Assembly: GCA_947628455.1 (NCBI GenBank)
Contig: CANQZY010000002.1
Location: 1-49,528, forward strand
Source: an uncultured Methanobrevibacter sp.
GTDB lineage: Archaea; Methanobacteriota; Methanobacteria; Methanobacteriales; Methanobacteriaceae
DNA: 49,528 bases
Reading direction: 5' to 3'
Shown: in pieces, positions 1 to 10,020 of the stretch
Numbering within the stretch: position 1 is the first letter of the stretch
Layout: each line of letters starts with the position of its first letter
Position numbers and translations under genes: made by a program
Notes under the pieces: generated by a model
What the model saw: only the letters and a program-made list of their open reading frames with translations
Told to the model about the DNA's origin: nothing
The model's database searches: none

Positions 1-2
1 TA

Positions 3-1046
3 TCTCAAAGACTTAATGCTGTGAAAGTTATAAGATCGCTTGCAGAGAATGGTAAATCTGTTCTTGTAATTGAACATGATTTAGCAACTTTGGATGCGCT
101 ATCTGATAATATTCATATATTATATGGTGAGCCTGGAGGATATGGTGTGGTGTCTGGCAGGAAAGGTGTTAGACTGGGGATTAATGCATATATAAATGGG
201 TTTTTAAATGAGGAAAATGTTAGGATAAGGAAAACTCCTATTGAATTTACCATCAGACCGCCCACACAAAAAAATGAAGGCACAACACTAACCAGTTACA
301 CAGATATATTTAAAAAATATGATGGATTTGAATTAAAAGTTGATAGTGGGGAAATTTATTATGATGAAATAGTAACTGCATTTGGATCTAATGGTATTGG
401 TAAAACCACTTTTGCAAAAATACTTGCAGGAATAGATGATCCCACTCAAGGAGAAGTGGATAATGAAGTTTCCATATCCTATAAACCACAATATTTAATA
501 TCCAATTTTAAAGGAACAGTGCAAAACTTTTTATATACAAATGTTCCTAACTATGGTTCCAAAATCTTTCAAAGTGAAATAATGAATCCGTTTAAATTAG
601 ATGATCTGCTAGAAAAAGATGTGCAAAATCTTTCAGGAGGAGAACTGCAAAGATTAGCCATAGCCACAACATTATCTAAAGATGCTGAAATTTATCTTTT
701 CGATGAGCCTACTGCATTTTTAGATGTGGAACAAAGATTAATAGCTGCAAGAGTTATACAAAAAATAATTGAAAGTAAAAATGCAGCTTCACTTATTATA
801 GATCATGATATTGTTTTTATTGATTATATATCTGACAGAGCTATGGTATTTGATGGTAAACCTGGGTTGACTGGCCATGCTTTTAAACCAACGGATTTAA
901 GAACTTCCATGAATAAATTTTTAGGAAATTTAAATATCACATTTCGAAGAGATAAAGAAACTAAAAGACCTAGGGTCAATAAATTAGATAGTTATCTTGA
1001 TCGTGAACAAAAAGAAGTGGGTGAATATTATTATTTATCTGATTAA
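3..1046 (+). CDS. ABCE1/RLI-type ribosome recycling ATPase, 5'-truncated by window start
   Basis: Frame is open from nt 3 ([31 protein letters not shown]). It contains an ABC signature (LSGGELQR), a Walker A-like [12 protein letters not shown] and Walker B ([13 protein letters not shown]), which is the RLI C-terminal half. Confidence 0.93.
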   Translation, partial: SQRLNAVKVIRSLAENGKSVLVIEHDLATLDALSDNIHILYGEPGGYGVVSGRKGVRLGINAYINGFLNEENVRIRKTPIEFTIRPPTQKNEGTTLTSYTDIFKKYDGFELKVDSGEIYYDEIVTAFGSNGIGKTTFAKILAGIDDPTQGEVDNEVSISYKPQYLISNFKGTVQNFLYTNVPNYGSKIFQSEIMNPFKLDDLLEKDVQNLSGGELQRLAIATTLSKDAEIYLFDEPTAFLDVEQRLIAARVIQKIIESKNAASLIIDHDIVFIDYISDRAMVFDGKPGLTGHAFKPTDLRTSMNKFLGNLNITFRRDKETKRPRVNKLDSYLDREQKEVGEYYYLSD

Positions 1047-1076
1047 AAAATAAAAATATTATAATTCTCTTTTTTT

Positions 1077-1484
1077 TTATATTTTTTCTAATGATTTTAA
1101 TTCTTTTAATATAGCTTCTTTTAATTTGCTAACAGCTAATTCTCCTTGACTATCTAGTCTTGCAGAATCATTGAAGTTTATATCAAAATTTTCAATAATT
1201 TCTTCTGCATTAATATTTTTTTCTATGTTAACTCCTTTTTCTTTTAAAATTTCACCTACACAATCATCACTGCAACCGGTTATGGATACAACAATAGCAT
1301 CTTTTAATATGGGATTGCATTGGTGTGGTTGGGCTGAATATTCTGTAATGCATGCGGTGACAATATTATCATTATCTAACGCTAATTCAATAGTAACCAC
1401 CCTTACAACCAATCCTAAAGGACTTAACCCACTACAAGATACTAAAGCTATCTTATTTTTACCTAAAACACCCTCTTCACTCAT
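1077..1484 (-). CDS. Putative zinc-binding protein, DGC-domain family
   Basis: 135 aa with Cys motifs (SCSGLSPLG, CITEYSAQPHQCNP, GCSDDC) typical of DGC-domain proteins. Overlaps the upstream gene by 4 bp. Confidence 0.65.
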   Translation of the reverse strand: MSEEGVLGKNKIALVSCSGLSPLGLVVRVVTIELALDNDNIVTACITEYSAQPHQCNPILKDAIVVSITGCSDDCVGEILKEKGVNIEKNINAEEIIENFDINFNDSARLDSQGELAVSKLKEAILKELKSLEKI

Positions 1485-2200
1485 ACTTTCATCCTCCTCT
1501 CATATTCCTTTTTAACCTCATCATAACCTTTTTTATAAAACGGACAAACTAATAAACAATCACTACAACCTTCACTATGAGCCGTGCAAACCTTACCCAA
1601 CACTCTTTCATCATCATCAAAAGCTTTATTAGGACATCTCCTAATACACTTACCACAACTTCCACAATATTTAGAAACCCACTGCATATCATTTTCTTGT
1701 TTAAAAGGAAGATTCTCAATTGAAGTAAAAATAGGGAAAAAAGAAACATTTAACCCCTCTTTAAAAAGACACATATTACTTCTCAAAATCTCACAATCAT
1801 TAGATTGCATAACCAAAGCCCTCAAACTAACCTTATCATCAAGAGGATTAATAAGACACGCCATAAATCCCTCATTTCTCAAATAATCCGCCAATTTAAA
1901 AACATTCTCACCAATTTCTTGAAATTCCCTATCCAATGCAACAGCCTTTTGCCTAGAAGGCTCACATTCTAAAAAATCATCAGCCATCAAAAACTTAAAT
2001 ATAACAACATTATCATAATCAACATCCCACTCTCTTTTAAACTCATCAGATAATTTAGCATAACTAACACCACAACAACCATATTCAATAGCTAAACTAT
2101 TTAATTTCTCTAATTGACTATCACTAATATTAGTTAATGGTTCTTTAGGATTATCTACCTTATAAAAATCTGGAACAGGCTTATGATATTGAAATCTCAT
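1481..2200 (-). CDS. 4Fe-4S dicluster-binding protein resembling the C-terminal ferredoxin part of epoxyqueuosine reductase-like proteins
   Basis: 239 aa with CGSCGKCIRRCPNKAF and CTAHSEGCSDCLLVCPF clusters. Confidence 0.7.
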   Translation of the reverse strand: MRFQYHKPVPDFYKVDNPKEPLTNISDSQLEKLNSLAIEYGCCGVSYAKLSDEFKREWDVDYDNVVIFKFLMADDFLECEPSRQKAVALDREFQEIGENVFKLADYLRNEGFMACLINPLDDKVSLRALVMQSNDCEILRSNMCLFKEGLNVSFFPIFTSIENLPFKQENDMQWVSKYCGSCGKCIRRCPNKAFDDDERVLGKVCTAHSEGCSDCLLVCPFYKKGYDEVKKEYERRMKV

Positions 2201-3375
2201 TTTTTCCGCAATGCCTCAATTGCTTGGGGAAATTCCCTACAAAATAATTCAACCTCAGAGGTAGGTATAGAAAAACTAACACGCAAATACCTATCACCAA
2301 ACAATCTACTAGTATAATCCCCTTCCCTTGTAAATATCTTATATTTAAGCAAATATTCAGACAACTCTTTAGGATTAATTCCTGTTTGGCTCACATCAAT
2401 CACCATCATATTAGCATCAGATGGAAAAACAGGTAAAAAAACACCATCTATACCATCAACTGTCTCTTTAATCAACTCCTGATTTTTAACAGTTATATCC
2501 CTAATCTCATCAATCCAACTATCCTTAGTCTTTAAACCAGCAATAGCACCCTCCTGAGCTATTATATTAACACCCAAATCATTAATAACAACATTCTTAA
2601 TCTGATCAATAATCCTCGATGTAGAAACAACACCACCAATTCTCTCACCAGCCATTCCAAAAATCTTAGAAAAACTATAAATGGTTAATGTATTTTCAGG
2701 CGCATAATCAGCCACCAAATAATGCTCTCGCGCAAAATCTTTATAAGTTATATCATGAATCAAATAAATATCATTATCCCTAGCTATACGAGCAAATTCT
2801 TTAATTTCCTCTTCACTATAAGCTGTTCCTAATGGATTTAATGGATCAATTAAAACTATCATTCTTGTATTCTCATCCATATTCTCCCTTACAAGATCTG
2901 GAGTTAACTTATAATCATTTTCCCCACTATAAATAGGAACATAAATAACTTTATCAGCAAATCTTTCAGCAAAACTACCAATAATCAAATAACCCGGATC
3001 AGATGTTATTACATTATCACTCGAATCTAACAAAGCATTCATAGACAAATATAAAGATTCTGTTGCACCAGCAGTTAAAAAAACTCGAAAACTATCATCC
3101 AAACCTAAATCATCTAAAATTAACTCCTTAAGCTCCGAAAACCCTTCAGGAGGAGGATATTTACAAAATTCTTTATCCATCACAGATTTAGCCATCATAT
3201 CAGCAATCATATCCCCATGCAAATGATTTGTATTCTGACCCATCCAAACCATGTCTTTATCCATAAAAACATCTTCAAAAAAATCATTAGCATTATCATA
3301 ACCTGCTGGAGGAACCCTCTCTATCTTATCATATTTCTTTTTAAATTCATCATCATTAATTTTACCCACAACCAT
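2197..3375 (-). CDS. PLP-dependent aminotransferase, class I/II
   Basis: 392 aa with the fold-I aminotransferase layout, PLNPLGTAYS and the PLP lysine motif SFSKIFGMAGERIG. Confidence 0.88.
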   Translation of the reverse strand: MVVGKINDDEFKKKYDKIERVPPAGYDNANDFFEDVFMDKDMVWMGQNTNHLHGDMIADMMAKSVMDKEFCKYPPPEGFSELKELILDDLGLDDSFRVFLTAGATESLYLSMNALLDSSDNVITSDPGYLIIGSFAERFADKVIYVPIYSGENDYKLTPDLVRENMDENTRMIVLIDPLNPLGTAYSEEEIKEFARIARDNDIYLIHDITYKDFAREHYLVADYAPENTLTIYSFSKIFGMAGERIGGVVSTSRIIDQIKNVVINDLGVNIIAQEGAIAGLKTKDSWIDEIRDITVKNQELIKETVDGIDGVFLPVFPSDANMMVIDVSQTGINPKELSEYLLKYKIFTREGDYTSRLFGDRYLRVSFSIPTSEVELFCREFPQAIEALRKK

Positions 3376-3454
3376 TTTAAATCATTCAAGTATAATATAT
3401 TTGAAATTGATTATTAATAAAACTAGCTAAAAAAAAATTTTTTTTTCTTTTTTT

Positions 3455-4165
3455 TTATTGAATACCTTTAGAGACAATCTTAAAAGTTGTTGTTTTACCC
3501 TCTGCAATACTTCTATGTCTTATCAAAGTAGCTTTTCTCTCATGAAAATTTTCAGTCTTTTCTAACTGCATAATTATTTTACTCCAATATTGCAATATAG
3601 TTCCACCCACAGCCCTAACATTCTCATTTCCCTCATCATCAAAAGCATTATAAATCTGATTAGTCAATACAACCGCAATATTATAATCCCTAGCCACTTT
3701 AGTTAAAATACCCATCTGTTTACCCAACTCTTTATTCAATCGAGAAGACTTCATATCATCCACTCTATAAAGCGCAACAGCCGAATCTAAAACCAATAAC
3801 TCAATATTATTATAATTATTATTATTCTTAAACCATATCTCAATAGCTCTCAAATTATCATTTTGTTCTGTAAAATTAGTAGGTTCCAAAACCATAATAT
3901 TACCAGCTATCTTAGAAAAATCAAAAGAAGACATTTGTTTAATCCTATCAATCGAAATACCGCCCTCTGTATCAATATAAACAACCTTACCACCACTACG
4001 AGCAACATTCACAGCCAACGACAAAGCAACATTAGTTTTACCAGAACTAGGAGGGCCAAAAAATTGAGTAATCGTCCCTTTCTCCACACCCCCATCCAAA
4101 AGCTCATCAAGAGCAGAATTAGTAGGAATCTTAAAATTCTCACCCAAATCAGACAATGTTTTCAT
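3455..4165 (-). CDS. radB: DNA repair and recombination protein RadB
   Basis: 236-aa RecA-fold protein: FFGPPSSGKTNVALSLA, VVYIDTEGG, LLVLDSAVALYR, no N-terminal RadA-type HhH domain. Confidence 0.9.
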   Translation of the reverse strand: MKTLSDLGENFKIPTNSALDELLDGGVEKGTITQFFGPPSSGKTNVALSLAVNVARSGGKVVYIDTEGGISIDRIKQMSSFDFSKIAGNIMVLEPTNFTEQNDNLRAIEIWFKNNNNYNNIELLVLDSAVALYRVDDMKSSRLNKELGKQMGILTKVARDYNIAVVLTNQIYNAFDDEGNENVRAVGGTILQYWSKIIMQLEKTENFHERKATLIRHRSIAEGKTTTFKIVSKGIQ

Positions 4166-4202
4166 AAAAAGTCATCTATCCTTCAAAATTAATAAAAATA
4201 CA

Positions 4203-4787
4203 TTAACGTTCAACATAAATCAATTCATCCGACGTCAAATCAACAATAGTAGACGGAGAACAATCATTAAAAACACCCACATCAATAACCAAATCAACCT
4301 CACCATCAAGCTGACCCAAAATATCACCCACAGACTGACGAACATCACAACCAGACAAATTAGCACTAGTCGTAATAATAGGAAAAATCTTAGCCAAACC
4401 CCTAGCTATATCATTATCAGGAATCCTCACACCCACCTGATCCAAACCACCAGTCACAACATCCGAAACTAAAAACTTTTTATTCAAAATAAAAGTAAAA
4501 GGACCCGGAAGATACTTATCCATAATCTCTCTCTCACGATCCCCCAACTCAGCTACAAAATGAATATCCTGAAGATTCCTAACAAGAACAGACAAAGGTT
4601 TATCCAAACTTCTACGTTTTAACTCAAACACTCGTCTAACTGCTTTCTCATCAAAAATATTTGCCCCCAACCCATAAACAGTATCAGTAGGATAAAGAAC
4701 AACACCACCATCAGCCATAACATTTATAGCTTCATTAATAACTAAATCATCTACACCATATTTACAATCCGTTTTTAATATCTTCAT
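4203..4787 (-). CDS. Threonylcarbamoyl-AMP synthase (Sua5/YrdC family)
   Basis: MADGGVVLYPTDTVYGLGANIFDEKAVRRVFELKRRSLDKPLSVLV is a YrdC hallmark. ATG at 4787 is preferred over the TTG at 4805. Confidence 0.9.
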   Translation of the reverse strand: MKILKTDCKYGVDDLVINEAINVMADGGVVLYPTDTVYGLGANIFDEKAVRRVFELKRRSLDKPLSVLVRNLQDIHFVAELGDREREIMDKYLPGPFTFILNKKFLVSDVVTGGLDQVGVRIPDNDIARGLAKIFPIITTSANLSGCDVRQSVGDILGQLDGEVDLVIDVGVFNDCSPSTIVDLTSDELIYVER

Positions 4788-4839
4788 CAAATTCAGACCT
4801 AACAATCTATATATGTAATAAATTATTTATATATAAGTT
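4788..4839. promoter_or_regulatory. Divergent promoter region between the Sua5-like and CDP-alcohol transferase genes
   Basis: AT-rich 52-bp intergenic with tatatatg and ttatatataag TATA-like elements in both orientations. Confidence 0.5.
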
Positions 4840-5406
4840 ATGCTTGAAAACCTAAGACCTTTTCTAAACAAAATATTAAACCCCCTAGCCCAAAAAATAA
4901 ACATAAACCCCAACATAATAACACTAATATCCCCATTTATCGCCCTATTAGGATGCTATGCATTCGCTGAAAAAACATTAATCCTAGCAACAATAGCTAT
5001 ATTAATAAGCGGATTTTTAGATATAATTGATGGGGCAGTAGCAAGATTCCATAATCGTTCAACAAAATTCGGAGCTTTCCTCGACTCCACTATAGATAGA
5101 ATTTCAGATGCAATAATCTATATTGGAATAATATTTGGAGGATATTGTGATTGGTTTATAGGAGTGCTTCTAATACATTCAGCTATCACAATAAGCTATG
5201 TAAAAGCAAGAGCAGAATCACAAAAAATCAACTGTAATGTAGGAATAGCTGAAAGAGCAGTTCGTATGATAATTATCATGTTCGGATCAATCATAGGATA
5301 TTTAACCACACCTTTATACTTTACATATATATTAATATTCTTAGTAATCATCTCATATTTTACAGTAATACAAAGAGTTTACTCTGTATGGAGAGCGTTA
5401 AATTGA
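4840..5406 (+). CDS. CDP-alcohol phosphatidyltransferase (archaetidylinositol phosphate synthase-like)
   Basis: DIIDGAVARFHNRSTKFGAFLDSTIDRISDA matches the CDP-alcohol phosphatidyltransferase motif DGxxAR-x8-G-x3-D-x3-D. Confidence 0.88.
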   Translation: MLENLRPFLNKILNPLAQKININPNIITLISPFIALLGCYAFAEKTLILATIAILISGFLDIIDGAVARFHNRSTKFGAFLDSTIDRISDAIIYIGIIFGGYCDWFIGVLLIHSAITISYVKARAESQKINCNVGIAERAVRMIIIMFGSIIGYLTTPLYFTYILIFLVIISYFTVIQRVYSVWRALN

Positions 5407-5645
5407 ATAAATTAGAAAATCCCGAAAAAATTAAAATTGATATTGAAAAACTAGAAAGAAATTTAAAACAACTACAAAATATAAATTTTAATGATAGTGA
5501 AAAAGAAGTTTATGATAGAGCTGTGGATTATATGAATGATTCAAAATATTATCTTAAAAAAGAAGATTTTAGAACTTCTTTTGGTTGTATTGAATATAGT
5601 CATGGTCTTTTAGATGCGCTTCGAATGATTTATGATATTATTTAA
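5388..5645 (+). CDS. DUF357-family protein
   Basis: 85 aa; AVDYMNDSKYYLKKEDFRTSFGCIEYSHGLLDALRM resembles archaeal DUF357. Overlaps the upstream CDS. Confidence 0.7.
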   Translation: MESVKLNKLENPEKIKIDIEKLERNLKQLQNINFNDSEKEVYDRAVDYMNDSKYYLKKEDFRTSFGCIEYSHGLLDALRMIYDII

Positions 5646-5679
5646 ACTAGATAAAAAAAGAAATAAGTTTTTTTTATGT

Positions 5680-6387
5680 TTAATAAATTTTAATTTCATT
5701 ATCTAGTAAAGAGTCATCTGTAGTTTTAACAATTTTACCATCTAAAACTTCGATTATTCTATCGGCTAATTTAGCTACATTCATATCATGAGTAACCATT
5801 ATTAAAGTTACATTTTCTTCTTTATGAAGTTTGTTTAATTGTTTAAGAATTTTATTGCTTGTTTTAGAATCGAGTGATCCTGTGGGTTCATCGGCGAGAA
5901 TTATGGAAGGTTCATTAGCTAAAGCTCTTGCAATAGCTACTCTTTGTCTTTCGCCGCCAGATAATTGATTGGGTTTGTTATTAGCTTTTTGTTTTAAACC
6001 CACAATGTCTAATAAGTATAATGCTCTTTCATCCATTTCATTATTTGACCATTTTTTAGTAAACATGGGGATTTTAATATTTTCTAGTGCTGAAATATTA
6101 GGGATTAGATTATGAAGTTGGAATACAAATCCAATTTTATCTCCTCTAAATTTATTTAGTTTTTTATTTTTTAAAAGATTGTAACCTGCAACTTCAATAG
6201 ATCCGCTATCGGGCAAATCAAGAGCTCCTAACATGTTTAATAATGTGGATTTCCCTGATCCGGAAGGGCCGATTATGGATACAAATTCTCCTTCGTTAAT
6301 GGATAAATTAATTCCATTTAAAGCTTTAATTTGACCATTTTCATAGCTTTTTTTTAAATCTTTAATTTCTACTGCCTTAACCATCAT
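5680..6387 (-). CDS. ABC transporter ATP-binding protein (MacB/LolD type)
   Basis: GPSGSGKSTLLNMLGALDLP, LSGGERQRVAIARALANEP, ILADEPTGSLD. Confidence 0.95.
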   Translation of the reverse strand: MMVKAVEIKDLKKSYENGQIKALNGINLSINEGEFVSIIGPSGSGKSTLLNMLGALDLPDSGSIEVAGYNLLKNKKLNKFRGDKIGFVFQLHNLIPNISALENIKIPMFTKKWSNNEMDERALYLLDIVGLKQKANNKPNQLSGGERQRVAIARALANEPSIILADEPTGSLDSKTSNKILKQLNKLHKEENVTLIMVTHDMNVAKLADRIIEVLDGKIVKTTDDSLLDNEIKIY

Positions 6388-6393
6388 TAATCA

Positions 6394-7524
6394 CTACTCA
6401 TATCTTAATGCTTCTGTTGGAGGAAGTTTGATTGCTTTAATAGCAGGATATAATCCTCCAATAATACCCACAATTAATGCTATTATAAATGCTTTGGCAA
6501 ATGTTGCGAGAGTGAAAAGAGGATTTAATCCGCTTAATAAATCTATATTTGTCATTATTTCAACTCCTAATACTCCGAAAATAGAACCTAAAATTGCTGC
6601 AACTACAGTTATTACAATAGATTCACCTACAATCATTAATAAAATACGTTTATCTGACCAGCCCACTGCTTTTAAAACACCGATTTCACGAGTTCTTTCA
6701 AATACGGACATTAACATTGTATTAATAATTCCAATTCCACCAATTACAATAGCTAATAATGAAATACCCCAACTAGCAGCATTAATCATATCAATCATGT
6801 TTTTAGCCATAGATAAATCTGAAAGTGAAGCAATAACTGTTAAATTATCACCATATTTATTTTCAATTTGATCTCCTATTTGATCTGCATCAGCACCTGA
6901 AGAAACTTTAACGAAAATTGAAGTTAAATTACTCTCATCATTCATTATTTGGCGGGCATTATCTAAACTCATAAAAGTGCTCATATCCTGATTAGAATTT
7001 CCTGATTCAAAAATACCTACAACTTTATAACTTGCATTGCCTAATTTTTCAACATCACCTACTTTAATATCATTATTATCTGCAGATACTTTACCCACGA
7101 TAACTTCTTTAGCATTATCAGATGAAAAAATATCCCCATCTTTAATATTTAATTCAGCGAATTTTAAATCTTCAGGATTTATTCCTACAATAGATTTCAT
7201 TTTATTATCTTCTGTTGTAATCATCCCCGAATACACACCCACAGCTTCAGATACACCGGGATGATTTTTTATAGTATCAACCCAACTCTCATCAAAAGAA
7301 GATGTGCCAAAAAAAGATGATTGAGCATTTGAAGAATCAGAACCTGTAATAGTAATATCGGTCCCTCCAGCATGAAGCGTATCATCAGCACTGGAAATTA
7401 AACCATCAGTAATTCCCCCTAAAGCAACAATAGTAGCTATACCGATACCAATACCAATAATAGCTAAAACAGCCCTACTTTTGTTTCTAAAAGGATTTTT
7501 AATAATCAAAGATAAAAATGACAT
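6394..7524 (-). CDS. ABC transporter permease (MacB/FtsX-like)
   Basis: 376 aa with an N-terminal TM, periplasmic-type MacB core domain and C-terminal FtsX domain (FERTREIGVLKAVGWSDKRIL). Sits beside its ATPase. Confidence 0.92.
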   Translation of the reverse strand: MSFLSLIIKNPFRNKSRAVLAIIGIGIGIATIVALGGITDGLISSADDTLHAGGTDITITGSDSSNAQSSFFGTSSFDESWVDTIKNHPGVSEAVGVYSGMITTEDNKMKSIVGINPEDLKFAELNIKDGDIFSSDNAKEVIVGKVSADNNDIKVGDVEKLGNASYKVVGIFESGNSNQDMSTFMSLDNARQIMNDESNLTSIFVKVSSGADADQIGDQIENKYGDNLTVIASLSDLSMAKNMIDMINAASWGISLLAIVIGGIGIINTMLMSVFERTREIGVLKAVGWSDKRILLMIVGESIVITVVAAILGSIFGVLGVEIMTNIDLLSGLNPLFTLATFAKAFIIALIVGIIGGLYPAIKAIKLPPTEALRYE

Positions 7525-7616
7525 GAATAATATATTAAATTAAATGATTATATAATACTAACTAAAAAAAAAATGAATAAGTAAAAAAAAAAGAAAGTTA
7601 AAAAAAAGAGAGATAA

Positions 7617-8711
7617 CTATTCCATATCTTCAAATCTTTCTTTTAATTTAGACATTACACCAGGTAAAGATGTATATTCCATTTCCTCAGATGGTAACCT
7701 ATGAGGTTCAAATGGACCATGTCTTCTCATATAAGTAGCTATTTCAGCAGATTCTCTTCTGGAAGGATCAAATGAAGGATCGTTAAATAAATCTACAGGA
7801 CCAATCAATTCACCATCAGTTACCTGAAAACCTAAACCTATAACCCTTGGAGGACCATCAAACCTAATTGGATTTGCATCCTCTTCAGATACAGGCATTA
7901 AAGGACCATTATGAGAACCTCTCATCCATCCACTCACTAAATGAGGGAAAGTAAATGGCTCAACTACCTCACCATTAGCCGGAAATCCAGATTGCGCCCT
8001 CACAATAGCAGCAGGATCATCTTTTCCAACATACTCCCCTGCCATTAAATTTAACCTTTCAGTACTTATAGCTGAGGCAATTTCACCATTCTTCTTCCAT
8101 ACTCTTTTAATCACATATCTTCCAGTAGAACCGATCAAAGCAAGCAAATCATACATCTCTTCAGGACACTCTAAAATAACCTTCTTATGATCAATAACAT
8201 CAAATACTTCAAATTTAAACCCATCATGCAAACTTGGATCAATTACAAGACCTGCAGTATTAAATGGATCCGCAAACATTTTAAAAATAGGCATGTTAAA
8301 TGCGCCCGGCTCAGTCTTATCACAACAAAATACAATAACAGGATCACTAGGCCTTTCTTTAAACTCCATTTCAGCTATTCCCGGACCCATACCTTTAATA
8401 TTACCTGAAAAAGTATCAGACAACAAATCCTGACCCGCACCATACAATTTCAACTCACGAGCTCTCTCAGTAGCCTTCATAAAAGCATTATAAGCAGTTT
8501 CATGAACCTCACTATTCTCTTCACCATTCTTATGAGACATGATCAAATCAATATCATCCCCACAACGACTAATATAATAATCAGTCAAAATACCTGTTTC
8601 TAACGCTTCATTTAACACTTCATCACAGATATCCATTAACTCCGGATGAGCAACACAATGCCCAGACACACTTCCAATATCCGCTTTAATCACACTAATA
8701 GTTGTTTTCAC
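7617..8711 (-). CDS. fbp: Archaeal bifunctional fructose-1,6-bisphosphate aldolase/phosphatase
   Basis: 364 aa; MKTTISVIKADIGSVSGHCVAHPEL and the conserved full-length archaeal FBPA/P sequence. Confidence 0.95.
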   Translation of the reverse strand: MKTTISVIKADIGSVSGHCVAHPELMDICDEVLNEALETGILTDYYISRCGDDIDLIMSHKNGEENSEVHETAYNAFMKATERARELKLYGAGQDLLSDTFSGNIKGMGPGIAEMEFKERPSDPVIVFCCDKTEPGAFNMPIFKMFADPFNTAGLVIDPSLHDGFKFEVFDVIDHKKVILECPEEMYDLLALIGSTGRYVIKRVWKKNGEIASAISTERLNLMAGEYVGKDDPAAIVRAQSGFPANGEVVEPFTFPHLVSGWMRGSHNGPLMPVSEEDANPIRFDGPPRVIGLGFQVTDGELIGPVDLFNDPSFDPSRRESAEIATYMRRHGPFEPHRLPSEEMEYTSLPGVMSKLKERFEDME

Positions 8712-8835
8712 TTAAAAACACCTCAAATAACATAATAAGCATATCAAAAAAAAACAAACAATGCTTAAAAAATATTATATCATATTACTATTTTAATACT
8801 GTATACTATTTAATAATTATGTTTAAAAAAAAAAA

Positions 8836-9999
8836 TTATTTTTCAATCCTATCCACAACCTCCAAAACCAACTCATCCTGATTAATATTATCACAAGCTT
8901 CTTTTACCCTTTCAATATCCGCATTTGTCTCAGGATATCTTGGAACAGCACTACAACCACCATCATCAATTTTCGAAATCTCAAAAGTACCAATTTCCTC
9001 AGCTATCCGCTCAATTTCCAACTTATCCAAACCAATCAAAGGACTTAAAATTGGAATTTTCACACCATAACGAGTAGCAGCTATATTCGAAAGAGTTTGA
9101 GAGGCAACCTGACCCACACTACTACCATCAACAATAGCCAACGAACCTTCATTTTCAGCTACTAACTCAGCAACCTTATACATCCCCGATTTACACAACA
9201 CACAAGTCATCCTCTCAGGACCATCCTGTTGACACTTAGATAAATATTCACCATAAGGCACCACATATTTCTTAATCGGCACCCCTGAAGCATATTCTTG
9301 CAACTGATCAACCAATCTATCAAAAAGTCCTTCAGCTTTAGACTCTGTAAACGGATCATTTCTAAAATGAAGAGCGATCACCTCACAACCCCTCTTCATC
9401 ATCAAATATGTAGCTACTGGCGAATCAATACCGCTTGAAATCAAAGAAATAACTTTTCCTTGAGTTCCTAAAGGCAAACCTCCCGGCCCACTTATTTTCT
9501 CATGAAAAATAAATGCTTTATCATCCCTAACCTCAACATATATCGTCAATTCAGGATTATCCAAATCAACAGAAGAACCCACATTTCTAACAACAACAGA
9601 CCCACAAAAAGCAGCCATCTCCTGAGAAGTAAAATCATGATCACCCACCCTCCTACACCTAATAGCAAACCTAGTATCACCCGTTAAAATACCTCTATCC
9701 ACAAGACCATCCACATACCCTTTTAACATATCACCCACATCATCATAATTAGCATTTGTAAAAACCGCAGGAGAATAAGAAACAACACCAAAAACCTTCC
9801 TCAATTTCTCCAAAGCATCATCAAAATCAACAGGACAAACATAAATCCTCCCCTGATTTCTAAAAACATCACAACCAAATGACGATTTAATATTCTTAAC
9901 TAACTTCTTTTCAAACCTGGATCTTACCTTACTACTCTTCAAACCCACCTCACCATAACGCACTACTATAACAGAATAATTCATTTTTCTCACCAACAC
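8836..9999 (-). CDS. thiI: tRNA 4-thiouridine sulfurtransferase ThiI
   Basis: THUMP domain followed by a PP-loop (SLISSGIDSPVATYLMMKRG). Start may be internal (MNYSVIVVRYGEVGLKS). Confidence 0.92.
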   Translation of the reverse strand: MLVRKMNYSVIVVRYGEVGLKSSKVRSRFEKKLVKNIKSSFGCDVFRNQGRIYVCPVDFDDALEKLRKVFGVVSYSPAVFTNANYDDVGDMLKGYVDGLVDRGILTGDTRFAIRCRRVGDHDFTSQEMAAFCGSVVVRNVGSSVDLDNPELTIYVEVRDDKAFIFHEKISGPGGLPLGTQGKVISLISSGIDSPVATYLMMKRGCEVIALHFRNDPFTESKAEGLFDRLVDQLQEYASGVPIKKYVVPYGEYLSKCQQDGPERMTCVLCKSGMYKVAELVAENEGSLAIVDGSSVGQVASQTLSNIAATRYGVKIPILSPLIGLDKLEIERIAEEIGTFEISKIDDGGCSAVPRYPETNADIERVKEACDNINQDELVLEVVDRIEK

Positions 10000-10020
10000 A
10001 CACCCCCATTAATAAGAGGA

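Noticed and set aside
1171-1515. 114-aa plus-strand ORF
   Set aside because: Antisense to the DGC and Fe-S genes, which have clear family motifs; typical shadow ORF.
6428-6871. 147-aa plus-strand ORF
   Set aside because: Antisense to the ABC permease; hydrophobicity mirrors the TM-coding strand.
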